In this document: positions 16,751 to 25,349 of the stretch, in pieces
Numbering within the stretch: the stretch's first letter is position 1
Layout: each line of letters begins with the position of its first letter
NCBI GenBank assembly: GCA_963677605.2
Contig: CAXXDX010000007.1
Location: 992,001-1,056,000, forward strand
DNA from: JAGLOK01 sp963677605
GTDB lineage: Bacteria > Bacillota > Clostridia > Christensenellales > UMGS416
Direction of reading: 5' to 3'
Length of the DNA: 64,000 nt
The notes under the pieces: model-generated
Told to the model about the DNA's origin: nothing
Seen by the model: the letters and a program-made list of their open reading frames with translations, nothing else
Database searches by the model: none
Made by a program: the position numbers and the translations under genes

Positions 16751-17284
16751 ATGGCTACATATGACAAATATTATAAACAAAAAAACTACTTCAAGGGTGC
16801 GTGTCCAGAATTGATTGATTTCTTTATGACTTATCCGCAACGGGGCAGCCTTTGCGACTTGGGTGCCGGCCAGGGAAGAGACAGCATACCATTGAGCAAG
16901 TTAGGATATAGCGTTACTGCAGTAGACATATCACAAGTTGGCCTTAGTCAGATTAAGCAAACAGATAAAAACATTAATACTATAGTCTGTGACATTTATA
17001 ACTATGATATATCAGAATATGATTTTATCTTGATGGATAGTATGCTGCATTTTTATAAAAATGATTTAAAGAAAGAAAGCGAACTGGTAACAAACATTTT
17101 AAAAGATATGAAAGCAGGAAGTGTATTTGCAAACAATATGATTAAATCCAAGTATGCAGAAGAGGTGCTTTGCAGTATATTAAATGAATACGGTGAAAAC
17201 ATACTAGTGGCAGAAAAAAAGCATATTGCATATCCGGATTTTAATTCTACATATTTTTTTACTGTTGTTAAAAAGTTATTTTGA
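16751..17284 (+). CDS. Class I SAM-dependent methyltransferase
   Basis: A 177-residue Rossmann-fold methyltransferase. Motif I is LCDLGAGQGRDSIPLSKLGY near residues 34-53, the acidic end of strand 2 is VTAVDISQ, and motif IV/post-I is DYDFILMD-like (EYDFILMDSMLHFY). The short length and layout resemble TehB-type or methyltransferase-11 enzymes that act on small molecules. GGAGG precedes the ATG. The substrate is unknown. It is a single gene ending at a strong bidirectional terminator. Confidence 0.85.
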   Translation: MATYDKYYKQKNYFKGACPELIDFFMTYPQRGSLCDLGAGQGRDSIPLSKLGYSVTAVDISQVGLSQIKQTDKNINTIVCDIYNYDISEYDFILMDSMLHFYKNDLKKESELVTNILKDMKAGSVFANNMIKSKYAEEVLCSILNEYGENILVAEKKHIAYPDFNSTYFFTVVKKLF

Positions 17285-17291
17285 CATAACA

Positions 17292-17317
17292 AAACCGCCG
17301 CAATTATGCGGCGGTTT
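17292..17317. terminator. Bidirectional intrinsic terminator
   Basis: An 11-bp GC-rich stem (AAACCGCCGCA at 17292-17302 and its complement at 17307-17317) with ATTA loop. It ends the methyltransferase gene and the convergent hydrogenase operon. Confidence 0.9.
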
Positions 17318-17329
17318 ATAATCTTTAAT

Positions 17330-19081
17330 CTAAGCTTGTTCTTCAGTTCTGTATTTATCTCTTTCAACATACTTTGTATGCAGAAGTTCGTGAGATTTGT
17401 GACCGTTAGGTTCTCCGAGGAATTCTTCATAGATTTTTGTGATTGAAGGATTCTCATGGGATTTTCTTATCACCATTGCTTCATCTTCTTCATAAAGAGC
17501 TTGAGCGCGCAGCGCAACAGGATCACATTCCATACGGATATCATTGCTGATTGCGGGCTGTCCGCCGCCGTTTATACAGCCGCCGGGGCAAGCCATAATT
17601 TCGATGAACTGATATTCTTTTTCACCGGCTTTTATTGCATCAAGAAGCTTTTGTGCGTTCTTTGTGCCGTGAGCTATAGCAACCTTAACTTCAAGACCGT
17701 CAAGGTCAATTACTGCTTCGCGGATGCCTGCAAGGCCGCGGACTTCGTTGAACTCGATATTTTCTAGAGGTTTTTTAGTAACAACTTCGTATACAGTACG
17801 CAGAGCTGCTTCCATAACACCGCCTGTTGTACCAAAGATAACAGCCGCACCGGTTGAATCACCTAATACAGGGTCGAACTCTCCGTCAGGCAGGTTCTTG
17901 AAGTTAATGCCTGCTTGCTTAATCATGCGTGCAAGCTCGCGTGTTGAGATAACAGCATCAACATCATCTCCCATTTCCGGACGCTGTGCTTCGTATTTCT
18001 TTGCAGAACAGGGCATAACTGATACTGAGTATATGTTCTTTGGATCAATATTGTTCTTTTCGGCATAGTATGATTTGATGATAGCACCCATCATCTGCTG
18101 AGGACTTTTACATGTTGACATGTTCGGGATAAACTCATGGTAGTTGTGCTCCATGTATTTAATCCAGCCTGGAGAACATGATGTAATCATCGGCAAAATC
18201 CCGCCGTTTGTAAGGCGGCCGATAAGCTCTGTGCCTTCTTCCATGATAGTAAGGTCAGCAGCAAAGTCTGTGTCAAAGACTTTGTCAAACCCAAGCCTCT
18301 TAAGGGCTGTAGCCATTTTGCCTGTAACTCTTGTTCCAATCGGAAGGCCGAAAGATTCACCCAGAGCAGCACGAACAGCGGGAGCTGTCTGTACTACAAC
18401 ATGCTTTTCAGGATCTGCAAGAGCGTCCCATACGCGTTTTGTATCGTCAGCTATAGTGAGAGCTCCAACCGGGCATGCCTGTACGCACTGTCCGCAGTTG
18501 ATGCAGTTTACTTCACCGATAGATTTTCTGAACACAGGTTCAACGATAGTGTTAAATCCGCGTTCTGTCGGCCCAATAACACCGATACCCTGAACTGTTT
18601 CGCATGCTGCAACGCATCTGCGGCAAAGTATACATTTGTTCGGATCGCGCACAAGTGAGTGTGAGGTGTAGTCGAGAGGATATTTGTAGTCAATGTCTTC
18701 GCCTTCATACCAGATATCGTCAACGCCAAGCTCATTACAAAGCTTCTGGAGTTCGCATGTCTGGTTTCTTGGGCATGACAAACATTCGCGGTCATGGTTT
18801 GAAAGGATAAGCTCAAGGTTAAGCTTTCTAGCTTCACGGATTTCAGAAGTATTTGTTTTTACTTCCATACCTTCTTCTGCAACCAGTGTACATGCTGCAA
18901 GAAGAGAATTTCTTCCTATATCCACAACGCAGAGACGGCATGAGCCGATTTGGTTGATTCCTTCAAGATAGCAGAGTGTGGGAATGTCTATCCCTGCCAT
19001 TTTTGCGGCTTTTAAAACGGTTGTGTTTTTGGGCACTTCCACTTTAATGCCATCTATTGTTAATGATATTAAATTGCTCAT
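17330..19081 (-). CDS. hydA: [FeFe]-hydrogenase catalytic subunit HydA (first copy)
   Basis: A 583-residue NADH-linked [FeFe]-hydrogenase. It has an N-terminal [2Fe-2S] domain (Cys37, 48, 51, 64), a His-Cys3 [4Fe-4S] site (DRECLSCPRNQTCELQ), and two [4Fe-4S] ferredoxin motifs (CILCRRCVAAC and CINCGQCVQACPVGA). The H-cluster domain carries L1 TSCSPGWIKYMEH near 297, L2 MPCSAKKYEAQR near 355 and L3 MACPGGCINGGGQP near 497. All catalytic cysteines are present. It produces or takes up H2, passing electrons through HydB and HydC to NAD(H), and in HydABC enzymes also to ferredoxin by flavin-based bifurcation. It starts 11 bases after hydB. Confidence 0.97.
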   Translation of the reverse strand: MSNLISLTIDGIKVEVPKNTTVLKAAKMAGIDIPTLCYLEGINQIGSCRLCVVDIGRNSLLAACTLVAEEGMEVKTNTSEIREARKLNLELILSNHDRECLSCPRNQTCELQKLCNELGVDDIWYEGEDIDYKYPLDYTSHSLVRDPNKCILCRRCVAACETVQGIGVIGPTERGFNTIVEPVFRKSIGEVNCINCGQCVQACPVGALTIADDTKRVWDALADPEKHVVVQTAPAVRAALGESFGLPIGTRVTGKMATALKRLGFDKVFDTDFAADLTIMEEGTELIGRLTNGGILPMITSCSPGWIKYMEHNYHEFIPNMSTCKSPQQMMGAIIKSYYAEKNNIDPKNIYSVSVMPCSAKKYEAQRPEMGDDVDAVISTRELARMIKQAGINFKNLPDGEFDPVLGDSTGAAVIFGTTGGVMEAALRTVYEVVTKKPLENIEFNEVRGLAGIREAVIDLDGLEVKVAIAHGTKNAQKLLDAIKAGEKEYQFIEIMACPGGCINGGGQPAISNDIRMECDPVALRAQALYEEDEAMVIRKSHENPSITKIYEEFLGEPNGHKSHELLHTKYVERDKYRTEEQA

Positions 19082-19092
19082 CTATAATCTCC

Positions 19093-20940
19093 TTATCTTT
19101 TAACGATAGCGTTGAATTTGCATCCGTCGAAGCAAAGGCCGCATTTTATACACTTATCCTGATCGATAACGTGTGCCTTTTTAACTTCACCGGAAATTGC
19201 ATCAGTGGGGCAGCGTTTTGCGCAGAGAGTACAGCCTATACATTTGTCTTCCAATATTACGATTGAAAGAAGCTCTTTGCATACACTTGCAGGACATCTG
19301 TTTTCGTTGATGTGTGCAAGATACTCATCTTTAAAGTAGCGGATTGTTGAAAGCGCCGGATTCGGTGCTGTTTGTCCAAGTCCGCAAAGCGCAGTTCTTT
19401 TGATGTTTTTGCCCAACTGCTCCAAACGCTCGAGGTCTGCTTCGGTTCCTTTGCCTTCTGAAATAGCTTCAAGGATTTCAAGCATTCTTCTTGTTCCGAT
19501 ACGGCATGGTACGCATTTTCCGCATGATTCATCAACCGTGAAATCAAGAAAGAATCTTGCAATGTCTACCATACAGTTGTCTTCGTCCATTATGATAAGT
19601 CCGCCGGAGCCCATCATTGTGCCTATTGCTGCAAGTGAGTCATAGTCAATCGGTGTATCAAGGTGCTGAACTGGGATACATCCGCCTGATGGACCGCCCG
19701 TCTGTGCAGCTTTGAATGCTTTGCCGTTTGGGATGCCTCCGCCGATTTTATAAACAATTTCTCGAAGTGATGTTCCCATAGGAACTTCAACGAGACCGGG
19801 GTTGTTGATTTTTCCGCCAAGTGCAAAAACTTTTGTTCCCTTTGACTTTTCTGTACCCATAGAGAAGAACCAGTCTGCACCTTTTGCTATTATCTGCGGA
19901 ACGTTTGCGAATGTTCCGACGTTATTTATAATTGTCGGTTTTCCGAATGCACCTTTCTGTGCCGGGAACGGCGGTTTCGGCCTTGGTTCGCCGCGCTCGC
20001 CTTCAATAGATGCGATAAGAGATGTTTCTTCTCCGCAGACAAAAGCGCCAGCGCCTAAGCGAAGCTCTATATCAAAGTCTTTGCCTGTGCCCATTATATC
20101 TTTTCCGAGATAGCCTTTTTCTTTGGCCTGATCTATTGCAATCTGAAGCCTTTCAACTGCAACAGGGTATTCAGCTCTAACATATATATAACCTACAGTA
20201 GCGCCGATAGTTGCGCCTGCTATTGCCATACCTTCAAGAACTGCATGAGGATCGCCCTCCAAAACTGAACGGTTCATAAATGCACCCGGGTCTCCTTCGT
20301 CAGCATTACAGATGACGTATTTCTGACCTGTAGAGTTAAGTGCGAATTTCCATTTAAGTCCTGTTGGATATCCACCGCCTCCGCGTCCGCGAAGTCCTGC
20401 ATCAAGCAGGGTGGTTATAACATCCATAGGCTCCATGGTTTCAAGCACTTTGTTTAGTGCTTCATAGCCGCCCATAGCGATATATTCATCAATATCTTCG
20501 GGATTTATTACACCGCAGTTTTTAAGAAGAACACGAGTCTGACGCTTATAATAGCTGATTTCTTCTATGCTTTCTGCATTTTCTTTTTCAGCAGCTCCGA
20601 TAGTGTATTTTTCCACTACTTTTCCGCCTAAAACATGGCTTTCGTATATTTCTTCTGCCTTTTTCTCATCAACCCAAACATAAGTTGTGCGCTGACCGTT
20701 TTTATAAACTTCTACCAACGGCTCAAGCCTGCATGTACCGATACAGCCTGTCATTTTGATGTTAATGTCTTTTGTGCCTTTTGCTTTATCTTCAAAAACT
20801 TTAAGCACTTTTGTCGCACCGGCTGCCTGTCCGCATGTTGCCATACCTACAACCACGCGGGTGCCTTTTGAATTGCCTTCAAAGAATTTTTCCTGCAAGG
20901 CAGCCTGTTTTACTTTACTTATTTCTTGTAATGTAGTCAT
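19093..20940 (-). CDS. hydB: HydB, NuoF-like NADH-binding subunit of the first hydrogenase (full length)
   Basis: A 615-residue NuoF-type subunit. Residues 1-110 form a thioredoxin-like [2Fe-2S] domain (Cys36, Cys66, Cys70). The middle is the FMN/NADH core (GLRGRGGGGYPTGLKW, ICNADEGDPGAFMNR, GAGAFVCGEETSLI). A [4Fe-4S] motif SCGKCVPCRIGTRR follows, and residues about 555-615 are a 2x[4Fe-4S] ferredoxin domain (CIGCTLCAKRCPTDAI, CIKCGLCFDGCKFNAI). This is the architecture of the B subunit of electron-bifurcating HydABC complexes. GCAAGGAGC precedes the ATG. Confidence 0.96.
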   Translation of the reverse strand: MTTLQEISKVKQAALQEKFFEGNSKGTRVVVGMATCGQAAGATKVLKVFEDKAKGTKDINIKMTGCIGTCRLEPLVEVYKNGQRTTYVWVDEKKAEEIYESHVLGGKVVEKYTIGAAEKENAESIEEISYYKRQTRVLLKNCGVINPEDIDEYIAMGGYEALNKVLETMEPMDVITTLLDAGLRGRGGGGYPTGLKWKFALNSTGQKYVICNADEGDPGAFMNRSVLEGDPHAVLEGMAIAGATIGATVGYIYVRAEYPVAVERLQIAIDQAKEKGYLGKDIMGTGKDFDIELRLGAGAFVCGEETSLIASIEGERGEPRPKPPFPAQKGAFGKPTIINNVGTFANVPQIIAKGADWFFSMGTEKSKGTKVFALGGKINNPGLVEVPMGTSLREIVYKIGGGIPNGKAFKAAQTGGPSGGCIPVQHLDTPIDYDSLAAIGTMMGSGGLIIMDEDNCMVDIARFFLDFTVDESCGKCVPCRIGTRRMLEILEAISEGKGTEADLERLEQLGKNIKRTALCGLGQTAPNPALSTIRYFKDEYLAHINENRCPASVCKELLSIVILEDKCIGCTLCAKRCPTDAISGEVKKAHVIDQDKCIKCGLCFDGCKFNAIVKR

Positions 20941-20957
20941 TTTATCGCTCCTTGCTA

Positions 20958-21419
20958 TTAATATTTTGCTAAAATGTCGGGAATCTGGTCGGCTTTAAGC
21001 TGGCCATAAACATCTTCACCTATCATCATGACCGGTGCAAGACCGCAGCAACCTAAGCAACGGGTTCCTGCCAAAGTGAATTTTCTGTCTTCTGTTGTTT
21101 CGCCGTCTTTGACTTTGAGTACGTCTTCCAGCTTGTCAAGTATCTGCTGTGCGCCTTTAACATAGCACGCTGTACCCATACAAAGACTCACAATGTGCTT
21201 GCCCTGTTCTTCAAGAACAAACTGAGAATAAAATGTTGCTACACCGTAGACTTTGGTCATAGGGACGTTTAATCCCTCTGAGATGAATTGCTGTACATCC
21301 ATTGGAAGGTAACCAAAAAGGTCCTGCGCATACTGCATAACCGGCATGAGCGGGCCATTGAGGTCTTTTTGCTCGTCAATGAATGCCTGAAGCTTTTCGA
21401 ACTTCTGCTTTTCTGACAT
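20958..21419 (-). CDS. hydC: HydC, NuoE-like [2Fe-2S] subunit of the first hydrogenase
   Basis: A 153-residue NuoE-family protein. The thioredoxin-like [2Fe-2S] cluster is bound by two Cys pairs, in CMGTACYVKGA near 81 and CLGCCGLAPVM near 121. It links HydA to HydB in electron transfer. It is first in the operon, with AAGGAGG before the ATG and a probable Rex operator about 105-120 bases upstream. Confidence 0.95.
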   Translation of the reverse strand: MSEKQKFEKLQAFIDEQKDLNGPLMPVMQYAQDLFGYLPMDVQQFISEGLNVPMTKVYGVATFYSQFVLEEQGKHIVSLCMGTACYVKGAQQILDKLEDVLKVKDGETTEDRKFTLAGTRCLGCCGLAPVMMIGEDVYGQLKADQIPDILAKY

Positions 21420-21485
21420 AGAAATGCCTCCTTATATAAACTTAAATTAAAGACAAAATGGAGATTGTTAAAAAAATCCCAAGCC

Positions 21486-21491
21486 ACTATA
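21486..21491 (-). promoter_or_regulatory. Possible extended -10 of the hydCBA promoter
   Basis: On the minus strand TGTTATAGT forms an extended -10 (TATAGT at 21491-21486), with a poor -35 (ATGCAA-like near 21514). Transcription would start near 21479, leaving a 60-base leader to hydC. Confidence 0.4.
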
Positions 21492-21522
21492 ACATAAAGA
21501 GGGCATCTTTGCATTAAATTAT

Positions 21523-21540
21523 TTGTGAATTTTTTAACAA
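21523..21540. promoter_or_regulatory. Rex (NADH-sensing repressor) operator upstream of hydCBA
   Basis: TTGTGAA-TTTT-TTAACAA matches the Rex consensus of two 7-bp half-sites (TTGTTAA or TTGTGAA and complement) separated by four bases. It lies just upstream of the probable hydCBA promoter. A weaker half-site (TTGTTAA, 21465-21471) straddles the likely transcription start. Rex represses fermentation genes when NADH/NAD is low, so the link to an NADH-consuming hydrogenase is expected. Confidence 0.75.
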
Positions 21541-21728
21541 TAGGCAAAGTTAACAAAATGTTGACTGAAATTTAGTTGGTTTTGAACATAGGCATTTTTG
21601 CAGATTTAACGATTTCTTAGTCACCTTCAATGTATTCAGTCGGTAATTTATAAATATTTGGAACTAATTCAATTATACTGCGTCAAAGATTATGTACAAG
21701 CAAAAAATTAAATTATGAGGTGAAGATG

Positions 21729-23372
21729 ATGAAGAAGAATATTTTAACTATAATCGCTGTAATAATAGCAATAACAATGATGGCTTCCTGTGCAAGAAAA
21801 GCAGAAGAGCCGATAGACTCAGGTGTATCGGATTACAAGTCGGAAGCTAAAGAAGAAACTGCAATGGAAGCCGAAGCTCCTGCCGGAGAATCTGTAAGAT
21901 ACGAAAACAGTGTGGAAGCTGATGAAGCTTGTGAAGAAGTATATATTTATCGCGAAAGCGGCGAAGAATACGGTGAGTTTTCCGAAAGTCCGTTTTATAA
22001 AGCAGAAAATGTGCCGCTTTCTACATTTTCCATTGATGTTGACACAGCTTCATACGCAAATATCAGAAGGTTTTTAAATGAAGGAGATTTACCTTATCCT
22101 GATGCAGTGCGTGTTGAAGAATGCATTAATTATTTTGACTATGATTATTCTGAGCCTAAAGGCAATGATCCTTATTCTATCAATGTCGAAATGGCTGAAT
22201 GCCCATGGGAGAGCGAAAATTATCTTCTGATGGTTGGCATCAACGCGAAGACATTGAACAAAGATGAGCTTCCGGCTTCAAACCTCGTGTTTTTGATAGA
22301 TGTTTCAGGCTCTATGGATAATCCGGACAAGCTTCCTCTTTTGCAGAGCGGATTTAAAATGCTGGTAGATACATTGAAAGAAGACGATACAATATCAATA
22401 GTAACTTATTCGGGCGATGTATCGGTAAGGCTGGAAGGAGCTTCGGGAGCGGATAAAAGCAAGATTAAAAGAGAAATAGACAGGCTTTCAGCAGGAGGCT
22501 CAACTGCGGGCGGAGCTGCTATGGAAATGGCTTATGAAATTGCAGAAGAGTATTTTGTTGAAGATGGAAATAACAGAATAATAATGGCTACTGACGGTGA
22601 TTTCAATGTCGGTATATCTTCTGAATCCGAGCTTGAAAGATTTATCGAGAAAAAAAGAGATGATGGAGTATTTTTAAGCATACTTGGTTTTGGCTCGGGA
22701 AATATAAAAGACAACAAAATGGAACTTCTCGCGGACAAAGGAAACGGCAACTACAGCTATATTGATTCCGCGCAGGAAGCAAACAAAGTGCTTGTGGAAG
22801 AAATGGCATCCACTGTTTACACTCTGGCTAAAGATGTTAAGGTTCAGGTCGAATTTAATCCGGCAAATGTTAAGGCATATAGGCTTATCGGATATGACAA
22901 CAGAAGACTAAATGATGAAGATTTCAATGATGACACAAAAGATGCAGGAGAAATGGGACTGGGACAGAGCATAACTGTATTTTATGAGATAGTGCCGCAG
23001 GGGGCTGAGCCTGATATTGATCCTTTAAGATATGGAAGTGATGAAGAAGAAAACGAAAAAGACAAGGCTCAGCCCACAGATTATGAATGGCTTTATATCA
23101 AAACTAAATATAAAAATCCCGATGAAGAAACAAGCGAGGAAAACATAGAGCTTGCCGTTACAGATGATGATATTACAAAAAAGCCATCGGATGACTTCCT
23201 GTTTGGATCAGCTGTTGCCGAATTTGCAATGGCTCTTAAAGAATCAGCATATTGTGACGGAGATATTGATGATGTTATTGACAGAGCAAAGGAAGGCAGA
23301 GGATATGATGAAAGCGGATACCGTTCAGAATTCATCCGCCTTGCACAAATAGCAAAGAACTTACTTGACTAA
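21729..23372 (+). CDS. VWA-domain lipoprotein (YfbK-like)
   Basis: A 547-residue lipoprotein. It begins MKKNILTIIAVIIAITMMASC (lipobox ASC), followed by an acidic linker. A conserved VWF-associated N-terminal domain (YKAENVPLSTFSIDVDTASY) spans about 95-165. The VWA domain, with MIDAS motif DVSGS near residue 190 and later metal-site Thr/Asp residues, spans about 180-365. A C-terminal DUF3520-like domain completes the protein. Such proteins bind partners or matrix at the cell surface in a metal-dependent way. ATG 21729 is preceded by GAGGTG at six bases; GTG 21720 is less likely. Whether it works with the distant MoxR is unknown. Confidence 0.88.
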   Translation: MKKNILTIIAVIIAITMMASCARKAEEPIDSGVSDYKSEAKEETAMEAEAPAGESVRYENSVEADEACEEVYIYRESGEEYGEFSESPFYKAENVPLSTFSIDVDTASYANIRRFLNEGDLPYPDAVRVEECINYFDYDYSEPKGNDPYSINVEMAECPWESENYLLMVGINAKTLNKDELPASNLVFLIDVSGSMDNPDKLPLLQSGFKMLVDTLKEDDTISIVTYSGDVSVRLEGASGADKSKIKREIDRLSAGGSTAGGAAMEMAYEIAEEYFVEDGNNRIIMATDGDFNVGISSESELERFIEKKRDDGVFLSILGFGSGNIKDNKMELLADKGNGNYSYIDSAQEANKVLVEEMASTVYTLAKDVKVQVEFNPANVKAYRLIGYDNRRLNDEDFNDDTKDAGEMGLGQSITVFYEIVPQGAEPDIDPLRYGSDEEENEKDKAQPTDYEWLYIKTKYKNPDEETSEENIELAVTDDDITKKPSDDFLFGSAVAEFAMALKESAYCDGDIDDVIDRAKEGRGYDESGYRSEFIRLAQIAKNLLD

Positions 23373-23401
23373 TCTCCTATTGTCAAATACCCCCTATATT
23401 T

Positions 23402-23417
23402 GCCCCCTAACGGGGGC
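23402..23417 (+). terminator. Intrinsic terminator
   Basis: GCCCCC (23402-23407) pairs with GGGGGC (23412-23417) around TAAC, followed by TTTTGTTTTATT. It ends the VWA gene. Confidence 0.85.
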
Positions 23418-23453
23418 TTTTGTTTTATTCTTTAAATTTAAAATATCTGATTG

Positions 23454-23459
23454 TATAAT
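23454..23459 (+). promoter_or_regulatory. -10 box six bases before a start codon
   Basis: TATAAT at 23454-23459, with a weak TTTAAA -35 17 bases upstream (23431-23436), ends six bases before the ATG at 23466. There is no room for a ribosome-binding leader. Confidence 0.45.
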
Positions 23460-23465
23460 ATCAGC

Positions 23466-24251
23466 ATGGATAATATAAGAATTTATGGCAAAAAACCGTA
23501 CAAAACGGTATTGGTACACGGAGGGCCGGGAGCGCCGGGTGAAATGACGCCTGTTGCAAAAATGCTAAAAGAAGACTTTGGCGTTTTAGAGCCTTTGCAA
23601 ACAAAAGACAGTATAAATGGACAGATAGAAGAGCTTTATGAACAATTAAGTCCATACGATGCTCCTTTTGTGCTTGTCGGATACTCATGGGGCGCATGGC
23701 TTGTTTGGATGTTTGCAGCGCGATATCCGAAGATTGTCAGCCATATAATACTTGTATCAAGCGGAGTGTTTGATGAAAAGTATGTAAAAAACCTAATGGG
23801 TGACAGACTGGACAGGCTAAGTGAAGCGGAGCGGGCTGAAGCTAATTTGATATTACAAAACATGAGCACACGGAAGATGGAGCCTGAGGAATTTTCGCGT
23901 TTTGGATGGCTTATGACAAAAGCTGATTCGTATTGTTGGGATGATGATTTAGAAGAAGACGATTTGATGTGTACACCTGAAGTTTACGAGAAAGTTTGGC
24001 CTGAAGCTGCTCAAATGAGAAGAAATGGCGAGCTATTAAAGATGGCTGAGAAAATTACCTGTAAAATAACAGCGATTCACGGCACTTATGATCCTTCGCC
24101 ATATCAGGGAGTACAGGATGTTTTGAACGAGTACGGAGTAGACTTCGAATTTATTTTGATGGATAAATGCGGACATACTCCTTGGAAGGAGAAGTATTGC
24201 TCTGAGAATTTTTTTAAGCTGTTAAAAGTCCTGATATCAGAAAACCTATGA
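23466..24251 (+). CDS. Alpha/beta hydrolase (proline iminopeptidase / esterase-like)
   Basis: A 261-residue alpha/beta hydrolase. The oxyanion-hole strand is VLVHGGPGAPGEM near residues 15-27. The nucleophile elbow is GYSWGAW, so Ser is the nucleophile. The acid is probably in HGTYDPSP and the catalytic His in DKCGHTPWKE near the C-terminus. The HGGPG motif is typical of proline iminopeptidases and related esterases, but the protein is shorter than most and the substrate is open. No ribosome site precedes the ATG, which follows a TATAAT box by six bases. Confidence 0.82.
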   Translation: MDNIRIYGKKPYKTVLVHGGPGAPGEMTPVAKMLKEDFGVLEPLQTKDSINGQIEELYEQLSPYDAPFVLVGYSWGAWLVWMFAARYPKIVSHIILVSSGVFDEKYVKNLMGDRLDRLSEAERAEANLILQNMSTRKMEPEEFSRFGWLMTKADSYCWDDDLEEDDLMCTPEVYEKVWPEAAQMRRNGELLKMAEKITCKITAIHGTYDPSPYQGVQDVLNEYGVDFEFILMDKCGHTPWKEKYCSENFFKLLKVLISENL

Positions 24252-24389
24252 ATAATTTTTTATCTCAGGTTTTTATAAGATATATATAACTGGCTTTAGG
24301 TTGATTGATTGGACTAACTGACATAACATGCTATATAATATTACAAAAGCACAATTAATTACAAGGTCACCAAATACGGGGAGGAAATC

Positions 24390-25196
24390 ATGAGCGAAAA
24401 AAAGAAGATTTCAAATAAAGTTTATGAAAAAGAACTGGCAAGACTGCAGCTCGAGCTTATAAAGCTTCAATCTTGGATAAGACAAAAAAAGCTGAAAGTT
24501 ATTGTAATATTTGAAGGTCGCGACGCTGCAGGAAAAGGCGGTACTATAAAACGCATTACACAGGCTTTAAATCCCAGAACGTGCAGAGTGGCTGCGCTTC
24601 CTGTCCCGACTGAGCGCGAAACAACACAATGGTACTTTCAGAGATATATTTCACACTTTCCCGCTGGTGGAGAAATGCTTATTTTTGACCGAAGCTGGTA
24701 TAACAGAGCAGGTGTTGAAAAGGTTATGGAGTTTTGTACTGATGAGCAGTACAAGATGTTTTTGCGTGATTGCCCGCGTTTTGAAAAATTAATAATAGAC
24801 TCAGGTATCATCCTGATAAAATACTGGTTTTCAGTTAGCCAGGAAGAACAGGAAAAACGACTTCAGGCAAGAAACGACGATGTAACAAAGAGATGGAAAC
24901 TGGGATCTATAGATATAGCATCGAGAGACAAGTGGGATGATTATTCGGAAGCAAAGGATGTAATGTTTAAGTTTACCGACACTGATTTTTCTCCATGGAA
25001 TGTTGTTGAAGCTGACATCAAAAAGCATGCGAGAATTAACTGTATAAGCCATTTGCTTTCGCAGTTTGATTATGAGGATGTAACACCAAAGAAAAAGGAT
25101 CTTCACCCTGTGAATAAGAACCATAGGTACGAAAGAACTCCTTATGCAAATCAGAAATTCGTTCCGGATGTAGCATCAAGACTTATAAAGAAGTAA
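24390..25196 (+). CDS. Polyphosphate kinase 2 family protein
   Basis: A 268-residue PPK2-family kinase. Walker A is GRDAAGKGG at 43-51. The lid and Walker B regions follow (PTERETTQWYFQRY, then FDRSWYNRAGVE), with the conserved R-x-K-x-W-x-x-SxxD-like stretch RWKLGSIDIASRDKWDDY. PPK2 enzymes transfer phosphate between polyphosphate and nucleotides; the length and motifs fit class I, which phosphorylates nucleoside diphosphates. It may restore ATP or GTP from polyphosphate. GGGAGG lies before the ATG. It is a single-gene unit with its own terminator. Confidence 0.92.
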   Translation: MSEKKKISNKVYEKELARLQLELIKLQSWIRQKKLKVIVIFEGRDAAGKGGTIKRITQALNPRTCRVAALPVPTERETTQWYFQRYISHFPAGGEMLIFDRSWYNRAGVEKVMEFCTDEQYKMFLRDCPRFEKLIIDSGIILIKYWFSVSQEEQEKRLQARNDDVTKRWKLGSIDIASRDKWDDYSEAKDVMFKFTDTDFSPWNVVEADIKKHARINCISHLLSQFDYEDVTPKKKDLHPVNKNHRYERTPYANQKFVPDVASRLIKK

Positions 25197-25217
25197 AACA
25201 TATAAAAAGAATTTCAG

Positions 25218-25239
25218 GCAGCGCAGATTATTGCGCTGC
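25218..25239 (+). terminator. Intrinsic terminator of ppk2
   Basis: GCAGCGCA (25218-25225) pairs with TGCGCTGC (25232-25239) around a six-base loop and is followed by TTTAATATTTT. Confidence 0.85.
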
Positions 25240-25349
25240 TTTAATATTTTAACTGAACAAAACGACAGTTAAGAAAATGGCACATTACGTTTTCGAATTT
25301 TATGATAATATTGTATCTGCACTTATAAATAAAAATTATGGAGGTTATG

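Noticed and set aside
21549..21565. Additional Rex site (GTTAACA-AAA-TGTTGAC)
   Set aside because: It is an inverted repeat but has the wrong half-site order and spacing for Rex.
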